From: Lysinibacillus sphaericus OT4b.31
Lineage (GTDB): Bacteria > Bacillota > Bacilli > Bacillales_A > Planococcaceae
Assembly (NCBI RefSeq): GCF_000392615.1
Contig: NZ_KB933398.1
Coordinates: forward strand, 1,605,391-1,669,390
DNA length: 64,000 bases
Direction of reading: 5' to 3'
Shown here piece after piece: positions 16,856-26,833 of this stretch. The notes under the pieces are model-generated. The model was not told where the DNA came from. It searched no databases and saw only the letters and a list, made by a program, of their open reading frames with translations. A program made the translations under genes and the position numbers. Each line of letters starts with the position of its first letter. Position 1 is the stretch's first letter.

Positions 16856-17125
16856 ATGACAGGTGAAATGGTCATTTCAATTGCAGAGCGTGCCATTATG
16901 ATTATCCTTCTAACATGCGGACCGCTATTATTAGTTGCTTTAATCTCTGGTTTAGCGGTGAGTATTTTTCAAGCAACAACTTCGATTCAAGAGCAAACAT
17001 TAGCATTCGTTCCAAAAATCGTCGCTGTATTAGTGGCTATTGTATTCTTTGGGCCATGGATGTTATCACAAGTAACAAGCTATGCGAGAGATATTTTTGA
17101 GAATTTAACGCGTTACATAGGGTGA
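16856..17125 (+). CDS. fliQ: flagellar export gate protein FliQ
   Basis: Eighty-nine residues with two membrane helices (about 17-40 and 52-75). The signature LISGLAVSIFQATTSIQEQT between them and the following LAFVPKI are typical FliQ. FliQ wraps the FliP-FliR core of the export gate. It starts 14 bases after fliP with a GGGGATGA ribosome-binding site. Confidence 0.96.
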   Translation: MTGEMVISIAERAIMIILLTCGPLLLVALISGLAVSIFQATTSIQEQTLAFVPKIVAVLVAIVFFGPWMLSQVTSYARDIFENLTRYIG

Positions 17126-17129
17126 GTAT

Positions 17130-17906
17130 ATGAATGAATTAATCCCTCAAATAACGGTTTTCTTATTAGTACTTGTACGTGTAACAGCTTTTTTTGTCAC
17201 TGTACCTTTTTTTTCGTACAGAACAATTCCACAGCAGGTGCGAATAACTCTCGCATTCGTTTTAGCTTGGATGATGTATTATACAATCGACGTAGAGCCA
17301 TTTCTTTTTAATGGTGATTACATACTTTTAGTGATGAAGGAAGCACTAATTGGGCTATTACTTGGTCTAATAGGCTACATCGTCATGTCGGCGATTCAAA
17401 TCGCCGGAAGCTTTATCGATTTCCAAATGGGGTTTGCCATTGCTAATATTATTGATCCGCAGACAGGAGCACAGAGTCCATTAATTGGTCAATTTTTCAA
17501 TACGCTAGCTTTACTATTACTAATAGCGATTGATGGACATCATATGATTCTAGATGGAATTTACTATAGTTATCAATTCTTACCGATGGATCAAGGATTC
17601 CCTAATTTTGCAAATGAAGATTATATCCAGTTTATCATGACAACATTTACCGCCGTCTTTGCTATTGCTTTCCAAATGGCTGCGCCGGTTATAGCAACAT
17701 TGTTTTTAGTCGATTTGGCGCTAGGGATAACAGCAAAAACTGTCCCACAATTGAACATTTTCGTTGTAGGTTTCCCAATTAAAATCAGTGTCAGCTTTTT
17801 AGTGCTATTTACAATGATGGGCGTTATGATACAAGTCATTCAAAAGCTTATTACAATTATGATCTACGCTATGCGTGATTTAATGGCAATTTTAGGTGGT
17901 GGATAA
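17130..17906 (+). CDS. fliR: flagellar export gate protein FliR
   Basis: FliR is the single-copy component that completes the FliP5Q4R1 gate. The 258-residue protein is strongly hydrophobic with about six to eight helices and the conserved segments FQMGFAIANIIDPQTGAQSP and DLALGITAKTVPQLNIFVVGFP (parts). It lies 4 bases after fliQ, and its end contains the ribosome-binding site of flhB (AGGTGGTGG). Confidence 0.96.
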   Translation: MNELIPQITVFLLVLVRVTAFFVTVPFFSYRTIPQQVRITLAFVLAWMMYYTIDVEPFLFNGDYILLVMKEALIGLLLGLIGYIVMSAIQIAGSFIDFQMGFAIANIIDPQTGAQSPLIGQFFNTLALLLLIAIDGHHMILDGIYYSYQFLPMDQGFPNFANEDYIQFIMTTFTAVFAIAFQMAAPVIATLFLVDLALGITAKTVPQLNIFVVGFPIKISVSFLVLFTMMGVMIQVIQKLITIMIYAMRDLMAILGGG

Positions 17907-17907
17907 A

Positions 17908-18996
17908 ATGTTGCTACTACTGGATTTAGACTTACAGTTTTTTGCAGGTGAGAAAACAGAAAAGGCGACCCCTAAAAAACGGCAAGATGCACGTAAAAAA
18001 GGTCAAGTCGTCAAGAGTCAGGATATATCAAGTGCTATTGTTATGCTCATGGTATTTATCTTTCTCTTCTTTTTTGCAGGCTCACTAAGAGACGATATTT
18101 TAGCTTTCTTTAGACAAACATTCATTCATAACATACGTGTAGAAACACTAACCATTGACAGTGTCATGCGCTTATTCACAGAAACATTAACGGAAATGGC
18201 TTTTATTATCGTACCAATAATGGCTATTGCATTTGTCGGTGCATTGGCGGGTAACTTTTTACAATTCGGCTTCTTATTCACATTAGAGCCGATGAAATTC
18301 GATTTAAAAAAAATGGACCCAATCAAAGGGTTGAAAAAAATATTTTCTGTTAAAGCGATTGTTGAACTTTTAAAATCAGTATTAAAAATCTCCTTTATCG
18401 GTGGGGTTACAACAATTATTATTTGGACAAATCTACCTGAAGTTTTAGCCTTATCCTTTAAAAGCCCGTGGATGACCCTTATTACAGTTGGGAAACTTAC
18501 CGGTATTATGGGAATTGCAGCTTCGCTTGTCTTACTTTGTGTATCCTTATTGGACTGGATGTATCAAAAACATGATTATGAAAAAAATCTTAAAATGTCC
18601 AAACAAGACATTAAAGATGAATATAAAAATAGTGAGGGTGACCCGCTTATTAAATCGAAAATCAAACAACGTCAGCGCGAAATGGCGATGCGTCGGATGA
18701 TGTCAGAGGTACCAAGCGCAGATGTGGTCATTACAAACCCAACTCACTATGCGATTGCTCTTAAATATGATGAAGAAAGTATGGATGCCCCGCGAGTAGT
18801 CGCAAAGGGTACAGACTTTGTTGCTCAAAAAATTAAACTGATTGCGAAAGAACATGATGTCGTAATGGTTGAAAATAGACCATTAGCGCGTGCGATGTAT
18901 GATCAGGTAGAAATTGGCGATCAAGTACCAGATGAATTTTTCAAAGCAGTAGCAGAAGTACTCGCTTATGTTTATCGTATTAAGCGAAAAATTTAA
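17908..18996 (+). CDS. flhB: flagellar export switch protein FlhB
   Basis: FlhB controls substrate class at the export gate. The 362-residue protein begins with DLQFFAGEKTEKATPKK, the conserved cytoplasmic N-terminus, has four membrane helices (about 35-205), and a cytoplasmic domain with the autocleavage motif NPTH (in VVITNPTHYAIAL, about residue 275). ATG 17908 follows AGGTGGTGG and sits 1 base after the fliR stop; the GTG codons at 17896/17899 are part of that ribosome-binding site. Confidence 0.96.
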   Translation: MLLLLDLDLQFFAGEKTEKATPKKRQDARKKGQVVKSQDISSAIVMLMVFIFLFFFAGSLRDDILAFFRQTFIHNIRVETLTIDSVMRLFTETLTEMAFIIVPIMAIAFVGALAGNFLQFGFLFTLEPMKFDLKKMDPIKGLKKIFSVKAIVELLKSVLKISFIGGVTTIIIWTNLPEVLALSFKSPWMTLITVGKLTGIMGIAASLVLLCVSLLDWMYQKHDYEKNLKMSKQDIKDEYKNSEGDPLIKSKIKQRQREMAMRRMMSEVPSADVVITNPTHYAIALKYDEESMDAPRVVAKGTDFVAQKIKLIAKEHDVVMVENRPLARAMYDQVEIGDQVPDEFFKAVAEVLAYVYRIKRKI

Positions 18997-19020
18997 AGCT
19001 TTTATGTAGGAGGGACACAA

Positions 19021-21054
19021 ATGAAGGTTCGCGATATAGGGGTTTTAGGTGCGGTTATTTTAATCGTAGCGATGCTCATCATCCCTCTTCCTCCATGGAT
19101 GTTAAGTTTCTTAATCGTCATTAATATTACTTTAGGATTAATAGTGCTTTTAACAGCAATGAGTATGAAGGAAGCGTTAGACTTTTCTATCTTCCCATCA
19201 GTTATTTTACTGTTAACCTTGTTCCGACTTGGATTAAGTGTATCCACAACGCGTGCTATTTTAGCAAACGGGGATGCTGGTTCAGTAGTTGAAACCTTCG
19301 GGGATTTCGTAGTCGGCGGGAATGTTCTTGTTGGTCTTGTTGTATTCTTAATTCTTGTGCTAATTCAGTTTATCGTTATTACAAAAGGGGCAGAACGTGT
19401 AGCAGAGGTAGCAGCACGTTTCACACTCGATGCGATGCCAGGTAAACAAATGAGTATTGACGCAGACTTAAACGCAGGGGTTATTTCAGAGCGTGAGGCA
19501 CGTGAACGTCGCGATAAAGTAGCTGGTGAAGCGGATTTCTATGGGGCAATGGATGGTGCCACGAAATTCGTAAAAGGGGATGCCATTGCCTCTATGGTCA
19601 TGGTTATTATCAACTTATTATTTGGTATTGTCATTGGAGTGGTGCAAATGGGCTTACCGTTTGCGGAAGCTGCAACTCATTTCTCCAAGCTGACAGTAGG
19701 AGATGGAATCGTTTCACAAATCCCAGCATTACTCATCTCAACAGCAACAGGGATTGTTGTAACACGTGCATCTTCAAAAGGTAGTTTGGGCGAAGATATT
19801 ATGGGCCAGCTATTTGCTCAAGCAAAGCTACTCTATGTTGCCGGAGGTACAATTATCCTACTGGGCTTATTCACACCAATTCCTGACTGGATCACGCTAC
19901 CTATTGGTATTGCGTTAATTGCGGGTGCGTACATGATGGAACGTAAGAAGCCTGAGGATGAAGAAGAATTACTTGAAATTGAGGAAGAAGTGGCAACAGA
20001 CGGCATGAAGAGCCCTGAAAATGTTGTGAATTTATTAAATGTGGACCCAATTGAATTTGAATTTGGATATGGCTTAATTCCTTTAGTGGATGCTGCTCAA
20101 GGTGGAGACTTATTAGACCGTGTCATTATGATTCGCCGTCAGCTAGCGTTAGAACTAGGCATTGTCATTCCAGTTGTTCGTATTCGCGATAATATTCAGT
20201 TACAGCCAAATGAATACCGCATTAAAATTAAAGGAAATGAAATGGCCAGAGGCGAACTGTTACTTGATCACTATTTAGCCATGAGTCCAGGAGACGATGA
20301 TTCAATTGAAGGTATCGATACAGTTGAGCCGTCATTTGGTCTACCAGCAAAATGGATTACAGAGCAAGTAAAAGAGGATGCAGAAATGTTTGGTTATACC
20401 GTTGTGGATCCACCGAGCGTTGTGTCAACACACTTAACAGAAATGATTCGCGCAAATGCACATGAATTATTAGGACGCCAAGAAGCGAAGCAATTAATCG
20501 ATCATTTACGCGAAACACATCCAATTTTAGTCGAAGAATTAACACCTGCTCCGCTATCGACAGGAGAAATCCAAAAGGTACTGGGCAAACTACTACGAGA
20601 AAATGTATCTGTGCGTAACTTGCCAATTATTTTCGAAACACTAGCAGACTATGCAAAATTAACGAGTGATACCGATATATTAACTGAGTACGTACGTCAG
20701 TCATTAGCGCGCCAAATTACATCGCAATATGTAGGGGACAGCTCGTCATTGAAAGTCATTACGGTTTCAGGAAAAGTAGAAAAAATGATTGCTGATAGTA
20801 TTCAGCAAACGGATCATGGGAATTATTTAGCGATGGATCCACAAGATTCTCAGATTGTGTTAGAGTCCATAGCAGCTGAGGTAGAACGTGTCTCCTTTAT
20901 GGAACAATCAGCTATTATATTATGTTCGCCAGCAGTGCGTTTGTATTTACGACAGCTGACGGAACGTTATTTCCCGCAGATTCCAGTTCTATCTTATAAC
21001 GAACTTGATGCTACGGTTGAAATTCAAAGTGTTGGAGTGGTGAATGTTCAGTGA
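19021..21054 (+). CDS. flhA: flagellar export gate protein FlhA
   Basis: FlhA is the nonameric cytoplasmic ring and proton-using part of the export gate. Length 677 is standard. About eight membrane helices fill residues 5-310, with the FHIPEP signature region visible as LLTLFRLGLSVSTTRAIL and, further on, VKGDAIASMVM. The cytoplasmic domain (about 345-677) contains the conserved Gly-Tyr-Gly-Leu start and ends EIQSVGVVNVQ. AGGAGG precedes the ATG. The end overlaps flhF by 4 bases. Confidence 0.97.
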   Translation: MKVRDIGVLGAVILIVAMLIIPLPPWMLSFLIVINITLGLIVLLTAMSMKEALDFSIFPSVILLLTLFRLGLSVSTTRAILANGDAGSVVETFGDFVVGGNVLVGLVVFLILVLIQFIVITKGAERVAEVAARFTLDAMPGKQMSIDADLNAGVISEREARERRDKVAGEADFYGAMDGATKFVKGDAIASMVMVIINLLFGIVIGVVQMGLPFAEAATHFSKLTVGDGIVSQIPALLISTATGIVVTRASSKGSLGEDIMGQLFAQAKLLYVAGGTIILLGLFTPIPDWITLPIGIALIAGAYMMERKKPEDEEELLEIEEEVATDGMKSPENVVNLLNVDPIEFEFGYGLIPLVDAAQGGDLLDRVIMIRRQLALELGIVIPVVRIRDNIQLQPNEYRIKIKGNEMARGELLLDHYLAMSPGDDDSIEGIDTVEPSFGLPAKWITEQVKEDAEMFGYTVVDPPSVVSTHLTEMIRANAHELLGRQEAKQLIDHLRETHPILVEELTPAPLSTGEIQKVLGKLLRENVSVRNLPIIFETLADYAKLTSDTDILTEYVRQSLARQITSQYVGDSSSLKVITVSGKVEKMIADSIQQTDHGNYLAMDPQDSQIVLESIAAEVERVSFMEQSAIILCSPAVRLYLRQLTERYFPQIPVLSYNELDATVEIQSVGVVNVQ

Positions 21055-22247
21055 AAATGAAAAAATATTACGCATCTTCCATACCAGAAGCGATGAAACT
21101 TGTACGTGCTGATTTAGGCGAAGACGCCGTCATTTTGAATTCAAAAGTAGTGGTGACAAAGAAGTTTTTTGGACTAGTAAAAAAGAAGAGTTTTGAAGTT
21201 TTAGCAGGTATTGACGCAATGGAGCCAAGCAATGTGGCTCCAAAAACTGCTGTCACACCTGTCGTTCCATCTAGTAAAGAAAACGCAAATTTACATGACA
21301 TTACAAATGCTGTGCAAGCAAAGGTTCACTTAGCACAGCCAAAGCATGAAACAACCTTGCAAGAGGATACAGGCATTCCAGAAGAATTGAGAAAGGAAAT
21401 TGCAGATTTAAAATCGTTAATGCAATCGATGCATCAGAAGACGACCCAAGCTCAATATCCCGATGAACTCTTACCCTTCATTGAATACTTAAGACAGCAA
21501 GAGTTAAATGAGGAGCTCATCTCAACGATCGGTGATGAGCTTTTTATGCATTTCAAAGAAACATCCGAAATCAATTTCTCACAATGCAAGCTGATCACGA
21601 AAAATTTATTGCGCAAAAAATTTGAAGGCCTTCCCATAGGCGGATTATCGTATGACAGAAAGTATATTAATGTCTTAGGCCCAACAGGAGTAGGAAAGAC
21701 AACAACCATTGCTAAAATGGCAGCAAGGGCAGTTTTAGAAAAAAAGAAAAAAATAGGCTTTATTACAACGGATACTTACAGAATAGCTGCAATTGAGCAG
21801 TTAAAAACGTATGCAGGTCTTTTACAGGCGCCTGTTGAAATTGCCTATAATGCAACGGATTTTGAACAGGCTATCCAACGATTGTCCCATCTGGATTTAG
21901 TTTTTATCGATACAGCTGGTCGGAATTATAAAGAAGTAAAGTATGTAGATGATTTACAGCGCCTTATTAAGTTTGACGATCAAGCTGAATCCTTTTTAGT
22001 GCTTGCTATGACAGCAAAAGAAAAAGATATGACAAATATTATTGACCAGTTTAAGCAGTTACCAATTGAAAAGATAATCTTTACAAAGATTGATGAAACA
22101 AATTCTATTGGCACAATGATTAATTTAATGATTAAATATAATAAAGGACTTGCTTACTATACGAATGGTCAAGAAGTACCAGAAGATATTGAAGAAGCAG
22201 AATTAGAAGAAGTTCTTAATTTGTTTTTCCAAGGTGAAGAAAAATGA
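21051..22247 (+). CDS. flhF: SRP-type GTPase FlhF, flagellar placement
   Basis: FlhF is the third SRP GTPase beside Ffh and FtsY and guides where flagella are built; FlhG stimulates its GTPase. The 398-residue protein has an N-terminal B domain (MKMKKYYASSIPEAM), a variable linker (about 60-130), an N domain and the G domain with P-loop GPTGVGKTTT (about 210-219), DTAGR and TKIDE. The start is GTG 21051, which aligns with the usual MKIKK N-terminus and sits 7 bases after GGTGA. It overlaps flhA and flhG. Confidence 0.96.
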   Translation: MKMKKYYASSIPEAMKLVRADLGEDAVILNSKVVVTKKFFGLVKKKSFEVLAGIDAMEPSNVAPKTAVTPVVPSSKENANLHDITNAVQAKVHLAQPKHETTLQEDTGIPEELRKEIADLKSLMQSMHQKTTQAQYPDELLPFIEYLRQQELNEELISTIGDELFMHFKETSEINFSQCKLITKNLLRKKFEGLPIGGLSYDRKYINVLGPTGVGKTTTIAKMAARAVLEKKKKIGFITTDTYRIAAIEQLKTYAGLLQAPVEIAYNATDFEQAIQRLSHLDLVFIDTAGRNYKEVKYVDDLQRLIKFDDQAESFLVLAMTAKEKDMTNIIDQFKQLPIEKIIFTKIDETNSIGTMINLMIKYNKGLAYYTNGQEVPEDIEEAELEEVLNLFFQGEEK

Positions 22248-23119
22248 GAGACCAAGCAGAAACATTGCGCTTGAAAATGCTAAGACAGCAAGGCGAATTA
22301 GGTAGAGCTATCGCTGTTGTAAGCGGAAAAGGTGGAGTTGGTAAAAGTAACTTTTCCATGAATTTTGCAACTACATTAGCTAGTAAAGGAAAAAGAGTTG
22401 TAATCGTAGATATGGATATTGGCATGGGCAATATCAATATACTAATTGGAAAAAATGTTTCTTATAGTTTAAAAGATTACTTAGAAGGAAATAAGGTACT
22501 AGATGAGGTAATGTTCGAAGGTCCTTACGGTTTACGGTATATTTCCGGGGGATCAGGTATGTCAGGTGTACTGGAATGGTCAGATGTAATGTTTGAACAA
22601 TTGATTCATGCTTTTGAACAACTACAAAAAAACTTCGACTATATTTTATTTGATATGGGCGCAGGTGCAACAAACTGGTCACTCGATTTACTAACATCAA
22701 TAGATGAAATTATTGTTATCTCAACAGCCGAACCAACCTCTATTACCGATGCCTATTCGATGATGAAATATATTCATGGAAGAGATGCGGATAAGCAAAT
22801 GTATATTCTTTGTAATCGTGCTTTTTCTAAAGAAGAGGGGATGGAAACAAATGAACGTTTAAAACTTACCATGAAACGTTTTTTGGACAAAGAGGTCACT
22901 GTGTTAGGCTCATTACCTGAGGATACTGTTGTGCGTAAAGCTGTACGCGAGCAAGTGCCATTTTCAATTGCGTACCCGGATGCCACCATTTCAAAGACAC
23001 TTCAACTGATAGCGGCTCGTTTTATGGAACACCGTGTGGAGGAAGTGCATGGGCATGAACAGTCAGGGAGTAAATTCTTATCTAAACTTAGAAGTATTTT
23101 TACGAAAGGGCGTGATTAA
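22244..23119 (+). CDS. flhG: MinD-like ATPase FlhG (YlxH)
   Basis: FlhG is a MinD/ParA-family ATPase that regulates flagellar number and position with FlhF. The deviant Walker A GKGGVGKSN lies at about residues 28-36. An N-terminal FlhF-activating stretch (RDQAETLRLKML) matches the known DQAxxLR motif, and a C-terminal amphipathic helix (KFLSKLRSIF) suits membrane binding. Length is 291. It overlaps flhF by 4 bases and abuts cheB. Confidence 0.95.
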   Translation: MRDQAETLRLKMLRQQGELGRAIAVVSGKGGVGKSNFSMNFATTLASKGKRVVIVDMDIGMGNINILIGKNVSYSLKDYLEGNKVLDEVMFEGPYGLRYISGGSGMSGVLEWSDVMFEQLIHAFEQLQKNFDYILFDMGAGATNWSLDLLTSIDEIIVISTAEPTSITDAYSMMKYIHGRDADKQMYILCNRAFSKEEGMETNERLKLTMKRFLDKEVTVLGSLPEDTVVRKAVREQVPFSIAYPDATISKTLQLIAARFMEHRVEEVHGHEQSGSKFLSKLRSIFTKGRD

Positions 23120-24274
23120 TTGGACTTTTTACATAAAAGCAAGTTATTAGTCGTAGATGATTCTGCTTTTATGCGAAAGCTAATTAGTGACTTTTTTGTT
23201 GGAAATTCGAAGGTTGAAGTAGTTGGAACAGCACGAAATGGTAAAGATGCGATTAAAAAGATTCAAACATTAAAACCAACTGTCGTGACAATGGACATTG
23301 AAATGCCTGAAATGAATGGACTTGAGGCTTTAAATGAAATTATGGCCATTTGTCCTGTACCTGTGGTCATGCTTTCAAGTACAACCCAACGAGGGGCAGA
23401 AAATGCATTAACGGCCATTGAATACGGAGCAGTTGATTTTGTCGCAAAGCCTAGCGGAACAATTTCTCTCGATTTACATAAAATCCAAACGGAACTTGTC
23501 CACAAGGTTGAACAAGCATCATTGGTACCTATTTCCAAGCTGAAGAAGCCTTCTGGTAGCAAAAAACAACAAGGATTAACGTTAACAGCGAGTATCATAA
23601 AAAAAGAATTAGTAAATGACCGAAAAGTGGCTCATTCAGTCAATGTATCTTCAGTAGTACCCGAAGTAAAAAAGCCACAAATAGAGTGGAGTAGAACAAG
23701 TAAGAAAATTGTGCTTATTGGTACATCTACAGGTGGACCACGCGCTCTACAGGAAGTGATTACAAAAATTCCTAAAACGATACAAGCACCTATTTTAATT
23801 GTCCAACATATGCCGGCTGGTTTTACAAAATCACTGGCTTCCCGCCTCGATCAATTAAGTGAGATTACTGTAAAGGAAGCAGAGCAAGGCGATATTTTAC
23901 AAAATGGAGTGGCGTATATCGCACCTGGTGGGTATCATCTAAAATTAAGAAAAGTAGGTACCTCTTTTGGTGTCGTCCTTGATAATGATGAACCACCACG
24001 ATCCGGACACCGTCCATCTGTAGATGTGATGTTCGAAGATGTGAGTCAAATTAAAGATTTTGATAAAGTAGCAGTCATTATGACGGGTATGGGCCATGAT
24101 GGCTCTAAAGGATTAAAAGCATTAAAAAGTACTGGGAATGTGATTGCTATCTCAGAGTCAGCTGATACTTGCATAGTGTATGGTATGCCGAAAGCTGCGG
24201 TGGAAACGCAGCTTGTCGATGAAGTTGCTGATGTGGATGATATTGCACAAATAATTATGAAATATTTGCCTTAA
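23120..24274 (+). CDS. cheB: chemotaxis protein-glutamate methylesterase/deamidase CheB
   Basis: CheB removes methyl groups from chemoreceptors (and deamidates glutamines) when phosphorylated by CheA. The receiver domain (about 7-125) has phospho-acceptor Asp59 in VTMDIEMPEMNG. After a basic linker the esterase domain follows (about 190-384), with the catalytic Ser in GTSTGGPRALQ, His in QHMPAGFT and Asp in MTGMGHDGS. The start is TTG directly after the flhG stop; AAAGGGCGTG upstream is a moderate ribosome-binding site. Confidence 0.96.
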   Translation: MDFLHKSKLLVVDDSAFMRKLISDFFVGNSKVEVVGTARNGKDAIKKIQTLKPTVVTMDIEMPEMNGLEALNEIMAICPVPVVMLSSTTQRGAENALTAIEYGAVDFVAKPSGTISLDLHKIQTELVHKVEQASLVPISKLKKPSGSKKQQGLTLTASIIKKELVNDRKVAHSVNVSSVVPEVKKPQIEWSRTSKKIVLIGTSTGGPRALQEVITKIPKTIQAPILIVQHMPAGFTKSLASRLDQLSEITVKEAEQGDILQNGVAYIAPGGYHLKLRKVGTSFGVVLDNDEPPRSGHRPSVDVMFEDVSQIKDFDKVAVIMTGMGHDGSKGLKALKSTGNVIAISESADTCIVYGMPKAAVETQLVDEVADVDDIAQIIMKYLP

Positions 24275-24289
24275 AAGGGGTGTCCTCTT

Positions 24290-26353
24290 ATGGAAGTCAA
24301 TCAATATTTAGAGATGTTTATCGAAGAAAGTAAAGAGCATTTACAAGCTTGTAGTGAACATTTATTAGAATTAGAAAAAAAACCAGATGATTTGGCCATC
24401 GTTGGTGAAATTTTCCGCTCTGCCCATACATTAAAAGGTATGTCAGCGACAATGGGCTTCGAAGATTTAGCAGATTTAACGCATAAAATGGAAAATGTCT
24501 TAGATGCCATTCGAAATGAAAAAATTCATGTATCACCGGAAATTCTAGATGTTGTTTTTGAATCTGTAGACCATTTAGAGGAAATGGTGATGGATATTGC
24601 AAACGGTGGAGATGGAAAACGAGATGTTTCTTCTACCGTAGCACAATTAAAGCGCATCGAATCAGGAGAGGAAGCGACTCCAGAAGTTGTTGCAACAACA
24701 GTTGAAACGCCAGCTGTAGCAAGCGTATTAGAATATGACGGTTTTGAACAAACGGTTATTAGTCAATCTGCTGAACAAGGTTTTAATGCTTTTGAAATTT
24801 CGATACGCCTTCGTGAAGATTGTCTATTAAAGGCAGCACGAGTGTTTATGGTGTTTGAGATTTTAGAAAAAGACGGAGATGTCATTAAATCTTCGCCAAC
24901 AGTAGAGAAGCTTGAAGACGAACAGTTTGATCAACAATTTTATGTGGCCTTCGTAACAAAAGAACCTGCTGAAGATATGCAGAAAAAGTTAATGAAGGTT
25001 TCTGAGGTTGAAGAAGTAATCGTCACAGCTATCAATCAAGATAAATTCAGTGAAAAAGAGTATGAAGCTCACAAAGAAGTAGCAGCGACAGCAACGTTAG
25101 AAGAGGTAGCAACACCAACGCCGACACCTACACCTACACCTACACCTGTACCTGCAAAAACAGCTACTCCTGTTAAAGCTGAAAAAAGTCATGCCCCTGT
25201 TGGCAATAAAACAATTCGTGTTAATATCGAACGTCTAGATATATTAATGAACTTATTTGAGGAACTTGTCATTGATCGTGGACGACTACAATCAATTGCG
25301 ACTGAAGTAAATCATGGTGAGCTAAATGAAACGGTTGAGCGTATGAGCCGTGTAATGGGTGATTTACAAACTATTATTTTGACGATGCGAATGGTTCCTG
25401 TTGAAACAGTATTCAATCGTTTCCCAAAAATGATTCGTCAGCTATCGCGTGACTTAAACAAAAAAATTAATCTTGAAATTATTGGTGCTGAAACTGAACT
25501 GGATCGTACAGTAATCGATGAAATCGGGGATCCACTCGTTCACTTAATCCGTAACTCAGTCGATCATGGCATTGAAAATCCAACAGCGCGTCGTGCTAAG
25601 GGCAAGCCAGAGGAAGGAACAGTTGTATTACGTGCTTATCATAGTGGTAACTACGTCTTCATCGAGATAGAGGATGATGGAGCAGGCATTAATCGCGATA
25701 AAGTACTAGCAAAAGCGATTTCAAAAGGGATTGTCACACAAGAACAATCCTTCTCAATGTCTGATAAACAAATCAATGAACTAATTTTAGCTTCGGGCTT
25801 CTCGACAGCCGATGTCATTTCTGATGTATCAGGTCGTGGTGTTGGTTTAGATGTTGTTAAAACTACCATTGAATCATTAGGCGGAAATATTTCGATTGAA
25901 TCTACACAGGATGTGGGCTCTATTTTCTCTATTCAATTACCTCTAACATTATCAATTATCTCAGTAATGCTAGTGGAAATCGAAAAAGAGATTTATGCAA
26001 TTCCGTTATCATCGATTATTGAAACATCTATTATCCGTTCATCAGATATTATGAATGCGCATAACCAAAAAGTAATCGACTTCCGCGGCAAAGTTGTACC
26101 ACTTGTATTTTTAGAGGAAATCTTTGAGGTACCTCGTAAAGAGCTACAAGATGATGAATTCCATTCAGTAGTCATTGTTCGTAAAGGTGAGAAACTTGCT
26201 GGTTTAGTTGTAGATTCATTCATTGGCCAACAAGAAATTGTACTGAAATCATTAGGAAATTACTTAACAAATATCTTTGCAATTTCTGGTGCAACAATTT
26301 TAGGTAATGGTAAAGTGGCCTTAATTGTGGATTGCAACGCACTTATTAAATAA
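24290..26353 (+). CDS. cheA: chemotaxis histidine kinase CheA
   Basis: CheA autophosphorylates at an HPt histidine and passes phosphate to CheY and CheB. Domain order: P1 with His46 (SAHTLKGMSATMGF); P2 CheY/CheB-binding (about 160-260); a Thr/Pro linker (about 278-296); P3 dimerisation (about 310-370); P4 ATPase with N box (HLIRNSVDHGIE), G1 (DDGAGI) and G2 (GRGVGLDVVK); and a CheW-like P5 (about 550-687). Length 687 is usual. The Thr-Pro linker is encoded by a hexanucleotide repeat at 25124-25147. Confidence 0.98.
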   Translation: MEVNQYLEMFIEESKEHLQACSEHLLELEKKPDDLAIVGEIFRSAHTLKGMSATMGFEDLADLTHKMENVLDAIRNEKIHVSPEILDVVFESVDHLEEMVMDIANGGDGKRDVSSTVAQLKRIESGEEATPEVVATTVETPAVASVLEYDGFEQTVISQSAEQGFNAFEISIRLREDCLLKAARVFMVFEILEKDGDVIKSSPTVEKLEDEQFDQQFYVAFVTKEPAEDMQKKLMKVSEVEEVIVTAINQDKFSEKEYEAHKEVAATATLEEVATPTPTPTPTPTPVPAKTATPVKAEKSHAPVGNKTIRVNIERLDILMNLFEELVIDRGRLQSIATEVNHGELNETVERMSRVMGDLQTIILTMRMVPVETVFNRFPKMIRQLSRDLNKKINLEIIGAETELDRTVIDEIGDPLVHLIRNSVDHGIENPTARRAKGKPEEGTVVLRAYHSGNYVFIEIEDDGAGINRDKVLAKAISKGIVTQEQSFSMSDKQINELILASGFSTADVISDVSGRGVGLDVVKTTIESLGGNISIESTQDVGSIFSIQLPLTLSIISVMLVEIEKEIYAIPLSSIIETSIIRSSDIMNAHNQKVIDFRGKVVPLVFLEEIFEVPRKELQDDEFHSVVIVRKGEKLAGLVVDSFIGQQEIVLKSLGNYLTNIFAISGATILGNGKVALIVDCNALIK
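25124..25147 (+). repeat. hexanucleotide tandem repeat in cheA
   Basis: Four perfect copies of ACACCT encode Thr-Pro units in the linker between the P2 and P3 domains of CheA. Degenerate copies flank it. Changes in copy number would stay in frame and only alter linker length. Confidence 0.85.
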
Positions 26354-26380
26354 GGTGAATGAATAAGAGAGGTGTTAACG

Positions 26381-26827
26381 ATGACAAACGCAGTTGAACA
26401 AGAAAGTATTAAGGTGATCGTCTTCCAATTGGCAGATAAGGAATATGCAATTCCTGTATCACACGTTCAAGGAATAGAGAAGTTAATGCATATTACGCGC
26501 GTGCCTAAAACGGCAAATTATGTGAAAGGTGTTATTAACCTACGTGGTGTTGTAACACCAATTGTGGATTTACGTGAACGTTTTGAATTACCAATCTCTG
26601 AACATGAAGAAACAACTCGAATTATCATTATTTCATTAGAGGATATGGAAGTAGGGTTTGTAGTAGACTCGGCGAATGATGTTTTAGATATTCCAGCAAG
26701 TGCAATTGAACCACAGCCAGAAGTAGTTGGCTCACTTGAAGAAGAGTTTATTTCAGGTGTGGCAAAAATAGACAAGCGATTATTAATTTTATTGCATTTA
26801 GAGAAAGTATTAAATCCACTAAAGTAG
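26381..26827 (+). CDS. cheW: chemotaxis coupling protein CheW
   Basis: CheW links chemoreceptors to CheA. The 148-residue protein is a single CheW/SH3-like domain with the conserved ITRVPKTANYVKGVINLRG and VTPIVDLRERF segments. ATG 26381 has GAGAGGTG upstream at good spacing; an in-frame TTG at 26372 is part of the leader. It lies in the usual order between cheA and cheC. Confidence 0.97.
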   Translation: MTNAVEQESIKVIVFQLADKEYAIPVSHVQGIEKLMHITRVPKTANYVKGVINLRGVVTPIVDLRERFELPISEHEETTRIIIISLEDMEVGFVVDSANDVLDIPASAIEPQPEVVGSLEEEFISGVAKIDKRLLILLHLEKVLNPLK

Positions 26828-26833
26828 GGATCG

